Of a stretch of 64,000 nucleotides of DNA, positions 58,834 through 64,000 are shown one piece after another. The stretch comes from AWTP1-13 sp050248715 (GTDB lineage: Bacteria > Pseudomonadota > Alphaproteobacteria > Rhizobiales > Hyphomicrobiaceae). The translations under genes and the position numbers were made by a program. How positions within the stretch are numbered: position 1 is the stretch's first letter; every line of letters starts with the position of its first letter. The notes under the pieces are model-generated. The model was not told where the DNA came from. It saw nothing but the letters and a program-made list of their open reading frames with translations, and did no database searches. The stretch is from contig JBFWRV010000021.1 in NCBI GenBank assembly GCA_050248715.1, positions 21,154-85,153 on the forward strand, written 5' to 3'.

Positions 58834-59089
58834 GAGCCTGCCACGGGGCCTGAACGGGATCGTGCGCTTGCTAGTGCAGCCGGCGCGCGTCGTCGCCCCG
58901 ATTCTTGCTATCGCGTGAGGGGAGGCGCACGGGTCTCGGCCTGCGGGGGGATGACGCCAGTGGCAAAGCGCGCCGCAGACGTCATTCCTGCGAAGACCGG
59001 AAGCCAGCACGCCGTGTCCCTGATGTCATTCCGCGGAAGCGAGGACGGAGCGAGACAAGATCGGCGTCCGGCGATAGGTTCGCCCGCGC

Positions 59090-60247
59090 ATGCCCCGCTC
59101 ACCGGTGAAACCCTTCCCGCTCGCCAAGCTGCAAGCCCGACGCATCTGGCTCGGCGCGCAAGCGCTCGACCGGGAGGCACCGTTCGGCGCCGGGCCCGGG
59201 GCGACCAGGGCGGCCGTCGAACACCTGGGCTACGTGCAAATCGACACGATCAACGTGATCGAGCGCTCACACCACCACATCCTCTACGCGCGCATTCCCG
59301 CCTATCGGCGGGCCGATCTGGCCCACGCGCAGTCCGTCGACAAGTCGGTGTTCGAATATTGGACGCATGCGCTTTCCTACGTGCCCACCCGCGACATGCC
59401 CATCTACGTCGGCGCCATGAAGCGCGACTGGCAACGCCGCAGCGTTTGGTACACGGGGGTTACGCCAGGAGACCTGCGAAAGGTTCTGGGCCGGATCCGC
59501 AAGGACGGCGCGCTGACCATCCGCGACATCGACGACGACGTGCTGGTGGACAAGGACCACCCGTGGGCCAGCCGCAAACCGTCGAAGCGGGCGCTACAGC
59601 TCGCCTTCTACCGGGGCCTCGTGACGATCAGCCGGCGCGCGGGCATGCTCAAGACCTACGAGCTGGCCGACCGGCATTTCGGTTGGGACAAGCCGCCGCG
59701 GGCCGCCTCCGAATCCGAGACCCTGGGCTACCTGCTCGATCGCGCACTGCGGACGCAGGGCATCGTGAGCCTCGAGTCGATCTGCTATCTCGACGCGCGG
59801 CGCAAGGCCGGCGTGCGCCGCCTGATCGAGGCGCGGCTGCGGCGCCGGGAGCTGGTGCGGGTCGACCTCGAGGGCGCGGGCAAGCTCGAGCACTGGGCGC
59901 GTCCAGAGACGCTGGAGGCCGCTCCCGACGGCTCCTGCGACGTCGTGCACATTCTCTCGCCGTTCGATCCGCTCATCCATCAGCGCAAGCGCCTGCAGCT
60001 CGTGTTCGACTACGAGCACCGCTTCGAGGCCTACGTGCCGAAACCCAAGCGCGTGCTCGGCTACTTCGCCCTGCCCGTGCTGGCGGGGGACGCCATCGTC
60101 GCCGCCCTCGACCTCAAGACCGACCGCGCGGCCGGGAAACTGCTGGTGCAGCAGTGGACGTGGGTGGGGCCCGGCACGGCGCGGCTGCACAAGCGCCGGG
60201 TGGAGGAGACACTGCACCGCTTCGAGCAGTTCCAGCTGGCGACGTAA
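59090..60247 (+). CDS. YcaQ-type winged-helix DNA glycosylase (HTH_42 family)
   Basis: 385 residues. The active-site QxD motif of YcaQ/AlkZ is present as LGYVQIDTINVIERSHHHIL, where Gln and Asp support interstrand-crosslink unhooking. Tandem winged-helix regions follow (LRKVLGRIRKDGALTIRDID, LDRALRTQGIVSLESICYLD), ending in a beta-barrel and helix (LLVQQWTWVGPGTARLHKRR). Repairs bulky or crosslinked lesions in the cytoplasm. The ATG at 59090 is followed at once by the conserved region. Confidence 0.9.
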   Translation: MPRSPVKPFPLAKLQARRIWLGAQALDREAPFGAGPGATRAAVEHLGYVQIDTINVIERSHHHILYARIPAYRRADLAHAQSVDKSVFEYWTHALSYVPTRDMPIYVGAMKRDWQRRSVWYTGVTPGDLRKVLGRIRKDGALTIRDIDDDVLVDKDHPWASRKPSKRALQLAFYRGLVTISRRAGMLKTYELADRHFGWDKPPRAASESETLGYLLDRALRTQGIVSLESICYLDARRKAGVRRLIEARLRRRELVRVDLEGAGKLEHWARPETLEAAPDGSCDVVHILSPFDPLIHQRKRLQLVFDYEHRFEAYVPKPKRVLGYFALPVLAGDAIVAALDLKTDRAAGKLLVQQWTWVGPGTARLHKRRVEETLHRFEQFQLAT

Positions 60248-60408
60248 AGGTGCTGCGGCAGCCGGAAAGCGCTCCGCTCGCGGTTCCGGCATTCTTCCGC
60301 CGGATCGCACCCCGCCCCCTCGATGGGGAGGGCCACGAGGACGGCGGCGGGCATGCCTCGCGCGCCTGCGGAGCTGGAGCGCAGGCAGGCTTGATCAGGC
60401 GGAGCGAC

Positions 60409-61572
60409 CTACGCTTGCGCTTTGGCGATGCCGATCACCCCGGAATTGCCGAGCGCGGCGATCTCGGCAGCGGCGAAACCCCAGTCCTTCAGGACGGCTT
60501 CGCTGCCGGCGCCACGGCCCTGCGGCTCGCTGCCGATCTCAGGGCGCGTACGCGAGAAACGCGGTGCCGGTCCAGGTTGCAGCACGCCGTCACGGCGGAG
60601 GAAGGTTCCGCGCGCCGCGTTGTGGGGATGGCTCTCCACCTCGCTCATCGAAAGGACGGGAGCGACGCAGGCATCGCTGCCCTGGAAGATGCGCTCCCAC
60701 TCGTCCCGCGTCTTGGAGGCGATTGCGGTCGCAAAGCGCTCGCGCAGCTCGGGCCAGCCCTTGCGGTCGTGCTGCTTGGGCAGCCCGGCGGATGCGAGCC
60801 CGAGCTTCTCGACCAGCTCTGCATAGAAGCGCTGCTCGATGGCACCGACGGAGAGCCACTTACCGTCCTTCGTCTGATAGACGTCGTACCAGGGAGCACC
60901 GGAATCGATGAAGTTGACGCCGCGCTCGTCCTTCCAGCTACCCTGCGAGAAAAGGCCGTAGATGCCGCCCGCAAGAAAGGCGGCACCGTCGACCATGGCC
61001 GCGTCCACCACCTGGCCCTTGCCGGACTTCTGCGCCTCAAGCAGCGCGCACACCACGCCGAAGGCCAGGAACATGCCGCCGCCCCCGAAGTCGCCGACCA
61101 GATTGAGGGGTGGCACTGGCCCCTGGCCCTTGCGCCCGATCGCATGCAGCACCCCGGCCAGCGCAATGTAGTTGATGTCGTGACCCGCGGCCTGCGCCAT
61201 CGGGCCGTCCTGGCCGAAGCCTGTCATGCGGCCAAACACGAGCTTGGGGTTGAGCTTCAGCAGCTCGTCGGGCCCGAGCCCCAGCCGCTCCATGACGCCC
61301 GGACGGAAACCCTCGATGATGGCGTCGGCCTTGCCCACGAGCTTTCTGACGACGTCGCGCCCCGCCGGCGCCTTGACGTCGAGAGCCAGCGAGCGCCGGC
61401 CCCTGTGCAGCACGTCGAACTTGGGCTCGCGGCCGGGAATGCCGAGATCGGCCGCTTCCTGGCGATCCAGGCGGATCACCTCGGCGCCCATGTCGGCCAA
61501 CAGGGTGGCAGCGAACGGCGCAGGGCCGATGCCGGCCATCTCGATGATGCGATATCCGGTGAGAGGACCCAT
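60409..61572 (-). CDS. CaiB/BaiF CoA-transferase family (alpha-methylacyl-CoA racemase-like)
   Basis: 387 residues. The ATG at 61572 has AAAGG upstream. Family III transferase/racemase features: GPAPFAATLLADMGAEVIRL, the CoA-binding FRPGVMERLGLGPDELLKLN, catalytic Asp region in GDFGGGGMFLAFGVVCAL, and YDVYQTKDGKWLSVGAIEQR. AGHDINYIALAG favours the Amacr-like subgroup. Racemises 2-methylacyl-CoA or moves CoA between acids. Divergent from the histidine kinase gene across 112 bp. Confidence 0.92.
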   Translation of the reverse strand: MGPLTGYRIIEMAGIGPAPFAATLLADMGAEVIRLDRQEAADLGIPGREPKFDVLHRGRRSLALDVKAPAGRDVVRKLVGKADAIIEGFRPGVMERLGLGPDELLKLNPKLVFGRMTGFGQDGPMAQAAGHDINYIALAGVLHAIGRKGQGPVPPLNLVGDFGGGGMFLAFGVVCALLEAQKSGKGQVVDAAMVDGAAFLAGGIYGLFSQGSWKDERGVNFIDSGAPWYDVYQTKDGKWLSVGAIEQRFYAELVEKLGLASAGLPKQHDRKGWPELRERFATAIASKTRDEWERIFQGSDACVAPVLSMSEVESHPHNAARGTFLRRDGVLQPGPAPRFSRTRPEIGSEPQGRGAGSEAVLKDWGFAAAEIAALGNSGVIGIAKAQA

Positions 61573-61684
61573 CGTGGTTACCTTTCTGTTGCCTTGCCCC
61601 CGCAGCCGCCCGAAACTAGGCCGTTGCACGGGTTGTCGATGGTCGACGTGTTGAGTATCGGCGTAAACGTTTCTCAATGGCGCT

Positions 61685-63919
61685 GTGGTTGTCTGTCCCC
61701 CACAGGCGTCAACGATAATCAGGCGTGCGTCAAGCGTGTCTCCTCTCAGTGCCCTGCCGGGTCGCTTGCGATCCTGGCTGCAAACCTGGCAAGTCGACGG
61801 CAGACCGTCCGCGGCTTCCGCCCCGCAGGCGGCGCTCCCGCCGACGTGGGACCTTGCCAGCGAGTTCGAGCGGTTCATCGGTATCGGAGACCGCCTGGAA
61901 CGCCGGCTCGAGGCGCTGAAGGACATCCAGTGGGAATTGCGCGAGAACGAGGCGCGCTACCGGGACCTGCTCGACAACCAGGCCGACGTCATCATGCGGC
62001 GCGATGCCGGCGGCCGGCTTACGTTCGTCAACCAGGCCTTCTGCCGCCACTTCGGGCTCGAGCGCAGCACCGTGCTTGGCCGAGGATTTGATCCCGTCGT
62101 GCTGGCGGGCGAGAAACCCGAGCCGCTGGGGCCGGGCTCGGCGCTTCACCGGCAACGGTATGTGCAGCAGATCGAGACCGCAGGCGGACCGCGCTGGTTC
62201 GAGTGGGAGGAGCACGCCGTACCCGTCGGCGATGGCGCCATCCCGGAAGTCCAATGCCACGGGCGCGACATCACCGAGCGGTTGCGCGCGGAGGCGGACC
62301 TGAAGGAGGCGCGCAAACAGGCGGAGGCGGCCAATCGTGCCAAGTCGCGCTTCCTGGCAGCGATGAGCCACGAGATCCGCACGCCGATGAACGGCATCCT
62401 CGGCATGACCTCGCTGCTGCGGGACACCGAGCTCACGCCCGAGCAGCAAACGTACACGCACGCCATCGGGCGCTCGGCGCGGACCCTGCTCGCGCTGATC
62501 GACGAGATCCTCGATTTTTCCAAGATCGAGGCCGACAAGCTGAAGCTCGCCACCGGACCCCTCGCCATCGACGAATGCGTGCAGGGCGTGGTGGAGCTGC
62601 TGGCCCCCAAGGCCTACGAGAAGGGCATCGATCTGGCCTGGGCGACCGACCCCTCGCTGCCGAAGGTCCTGCTGGGCGACGAGGTGCGCATCCGCCAGAT
62701 CGTGACCAATCTCGTCGGCAACGCCATCAAGTTCACCGATAGCGGTGGCGTGCTGGTCACGGTGCGGGACACGGGTCGGCGCCACGCCGAAGCAGGCGAG
62801 GTGGAGGTCGCCATCGCCGTCGACGACACGGGCATGGGGATTTCCCCCGAGGGACTCTCCTCCCTGTTCAACGAATTCGAGCAGACCGAGGAGGCGGTGC
62901 GTCGCCGGCAAGGTGGAACCGGGCTTGGACTCGCCATCTCTCGGCGCCTGGCGCGTGCCATGGGCGGCGATATCGTGGTGAGCAGCACGACCGGCAGTGG
63001 CTCCACGTTCACGGCCACGCTGAGGCTGAAGCGCACGAGCGATCCCAAACACGTCGAGGAGCACGGCGATGCCGCCGCGATGCCGGCCCAGCACGTGCTG
63101 CTCGGGCTCGACCGCAGAATTGAAAGCCATGCGCTGCGGCTGACGCTGGAAGGCGCCGGCATCCCGCTCGAGGAAGCCCCGACCGCCGACGTACCCTCGA
63201 TGATCGCTGCCGCCGCACGGGCGGGCGAGCCCTTCACCAAGCTCATCGTCGACGGCAGGATGGGTCGCGAGTCGGCCGCCCAGCTATTGGCGGCGGCACG
63301 CGCCGCAGAACCGCGCGGTGTGCAGGGCGTCGTCGTCCTGGAACGATCCGCAAAGGCCGACTTCGGCCCCTTCCGCGCCAGCGGCTTCGACACGTATCTG
63401 GTGCGCCCGGTACGGCCGCGTTCGGTGCTCACGCATCTCGGGGCCAACCCCGAGCCGCCGGAGCCGCTGCGGACGACGCCCGAGGCCGAACGGCAGCTCA
63501 CGTTCCGTACCGCCCCCTCGGTCCTCCTGGTCGAGGACAACGACATCAATGCCCTTCTCGCCCGCCGCATGCTCGAGAAGGCCGGCTGCGCGGTGCACCA
63601 TTGCGTGAACGGGCGCGAGGCGGTCGACGCATTCGAGCGCGTGCTGACCGGGCAGTGTCGCGCCTACGACCTGGTGCTCATGGACGCGCACATGCCGGTC
63701 CTGGACGGGCTGGAGGCGACCCGGGCCATCAAGGGAATGTATGCGAGGCGGACTGGCGGAACGCGGGAGCCGCCGCCGATCATCGCCGTTACCGCCAATG
63801 CCTTCGAGGAGGACCGCCGCCGCTGCATGGTAGCCGGCATGGACGACTACCTCGCCAAACCTTTCGACCGCGACGAGCTGAACCGTCTGCTGGAAGCCTG
63901 GTGTCGCGATCTGATCTAG
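61685..63919 (+). CDS. hybrid sensor histidine kinase with PAS and receiver domains
   Basis: 744 residues. A PAS domain spans about 90-200 (ARYRDLLDNQADVIMRRDAG). HisKA has the phosphorylated His in RFLAAMSHEIRTPMNGILGM, HATPase_c has N-box EVRIRQIVTNLVGNAIKFTD and G-boxes in VDDTGMGISPEGL and RRQGGTGLGLAISRRLARAM. A second pseudo-receiver-like region follows (about 465-590), then a receiver with Asp in YDLVLMDAHMPVLDGLEATR and Lys in DDYLAKPFDRDE. No transmembrane helix, so cytoplasmic. The GTG start at 61685 is uncertain; no good ribosome site is seen. No partner response regulator is adjacent. Confidence 0.92.
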   Translation: MVVCPPQASTIIRRASSVSPLSALPGRLRSWLQTWQVDGRPSAASAPQAALPPTWDLASEFERFIGIGDRLERRLEALKDIQWELRENEARYRDLLDNQADVIMRRDAGGRLTFVNQAFCRHFGLERSTVLGRGFDPVVLAGEKPEPLGPGSALHRQRYVQQIETAGGPRWFEWEEHAVPVGDGAIPEVQCHGRDITERLRAEADLKEARKQAEAANRAKSRFLAAMSHEIRTPMNGILGMTSLLRDTELTPEQQTYTHAIGRSARTLLALIDEILDFSKIEADKLKLATGPLAIDECVQGVVELLAPKAYEKGIDLAWATDPSLPKVLLGDEVRIRQIVTNLVGNAIKFTDSGGVLVTVRDTGRRHAEAGEVEVAIAVDDTGMGISPEGLSSLFNEFEQTEEAVRRRQGGTGLGLAISRRLARAMGGDIVVSSTTGSGSTFTATLRLKRTSDPKHVEEHGDAAAMPAQHVLLGLDRRIESHALRLTLEGAGIPLEEAPTADVPSMIAAAARAGEPFTKLIVDGRMGRESAAQLLAAARAAEPRGVQGVVVLERSAKADFGPFRASGFDTYLVRPVRPRSVLTHLGANPEPPEPLRTTPEAERQLTFRTAPSVLLVEDNDINALLARRMLEKAGCAVHHCVNGREAVDAFERVLTGQCRAYDLVLMDAHMPVLDGLEATRAIKGMYARRTGGTREPPPIIAVTANAFEEDRRRCMVAGMDDYLAKPFDRDELNRLLEAWCRDLI

Positions 63920-64000
63920 CAGGCTGTTGAACTTGGGTCTGTGGCGGATCGGGATTTCCGGATCGGGGCGGTTGGCGGTGGGGTCGTAGGGGTCCGGGGC

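Noticed and set aside
58915..62091. 1058-codon plus-strand ORF
   Set aside because: Runs through three unrelated genes in alternative frames; the glycosylase and CoA-transferase frames carry the conserved motifs.
63920..64000. Insertion-sequence end or start of a new minus-strand gene at the right edge
   Set aside because: CAGGCTGTTGAACTT looks like some IS ends and the minus strand is open, but 80 bp is too little to support either.

Overview
High-GC DNA from an alphaproteobacterium, most likely of the order Hyphomicrobiales (Rhizobiales). The evidence is a complete RcGTA-type gene transfer agent cluster, a formyltetrahydrofolate cyclo-ligase / TIGR00282 phosphoesterase pair, yebC-ruvC-ruvA, a DUF1127 gene with a WYL regulator, and several families of dispersed palindromic repeats. 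Genus cannot be fixed from the sequence alone.

Layout. 0-2 kb: the 3' end of a REP-associated tyrosine transposase (RAYT), a small orphan gene, and a toxin-like / immunity-like pair. 2-23.2 kb, minus strand: a full GTA or domesticated-prophage structural cluster in canonical order (read from 23.2 kb leftwards): g1, terminase g2, portal g3, protease g4, HK97 capsid g5, connector g6, adaptor g7, g8, tail tube g9, g10, g10.1, tape measure g11, g12, g13, NlpC/P60 peptidase g14, TIM-barrel tail protein g15. It is interrupted by a plus-strand peptide-type substrate-binding protein gene (10.4-12.0 kb), a GIY-YIG gene (20.8 kb) and many REP-like palindromes. The most striking part is 17.0-20.6 kb. 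The portal protein ends in a glycine-rich linker (PAGQSGGGQW) plus a toxin-sized C-terminal domain. Behind it lie immunity-sized genes and two displaced copies of the portal C-terminal coding segment, one carrying an RNase A/CdiA-CT-like domain. This has the architecture of a polymorphic toxin array with silent orphan cassettes, here built on a phage/GTA portal. The same linker begins the toxin-like gene next to g15.

23.2-30.5 kb: small unknown genes, a candidate structured RNA (possibly 6S), a frameshifted Type ISP-like restriction-modification gene, then folate cyclo-ligase and the YmdB-like phosphoesterase. 30.6-36.8 kb: WYL regulator and DUF1127 with a palindromic operator between them, a CinA-like amidase, a TPP-dependent enzyme and two DUF1801 proteins. 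36.8-44.2 kb: a catabolic-looking set (MetE-like protein, HpcH/HpaI aldolase, Ldh-family dehydrogenase, MBL hydrolase, amidohydrolase, lactonase, cyclase). 44.4-48.6 kb: a membrane Ser/Thr kinase with a coiled-coil minisatellite and WD40-like C-terminus, next to a caspase-fold protein that has lost its catalytic dyad. 48.9-53.3 kb: TauE/SafE transporter, ruvA, ruvC, a secreted cyclase and yebC. 53.4-64 kb: a subtilase with a possible stand-alone propeptide-like inhibitor, DUF2306 protein, SGNH-like protein, DMT transporter, YcaQ-type glycosylase, CaiB/BaiF CoA-transferase and a hybrid histidine kinase.

How it fits together: the GTA genes would make a small DNA-packaging particle; the portal-linked and g15-linked cassettes suggest it may also carry, or once carried, antibacterial effectors with matching immunity. 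The REP elements, probably spread by a RAYT such as the one at the left edge, have inserted at many GTA gene ends. They supply stop codons and rewrite some protein termini.
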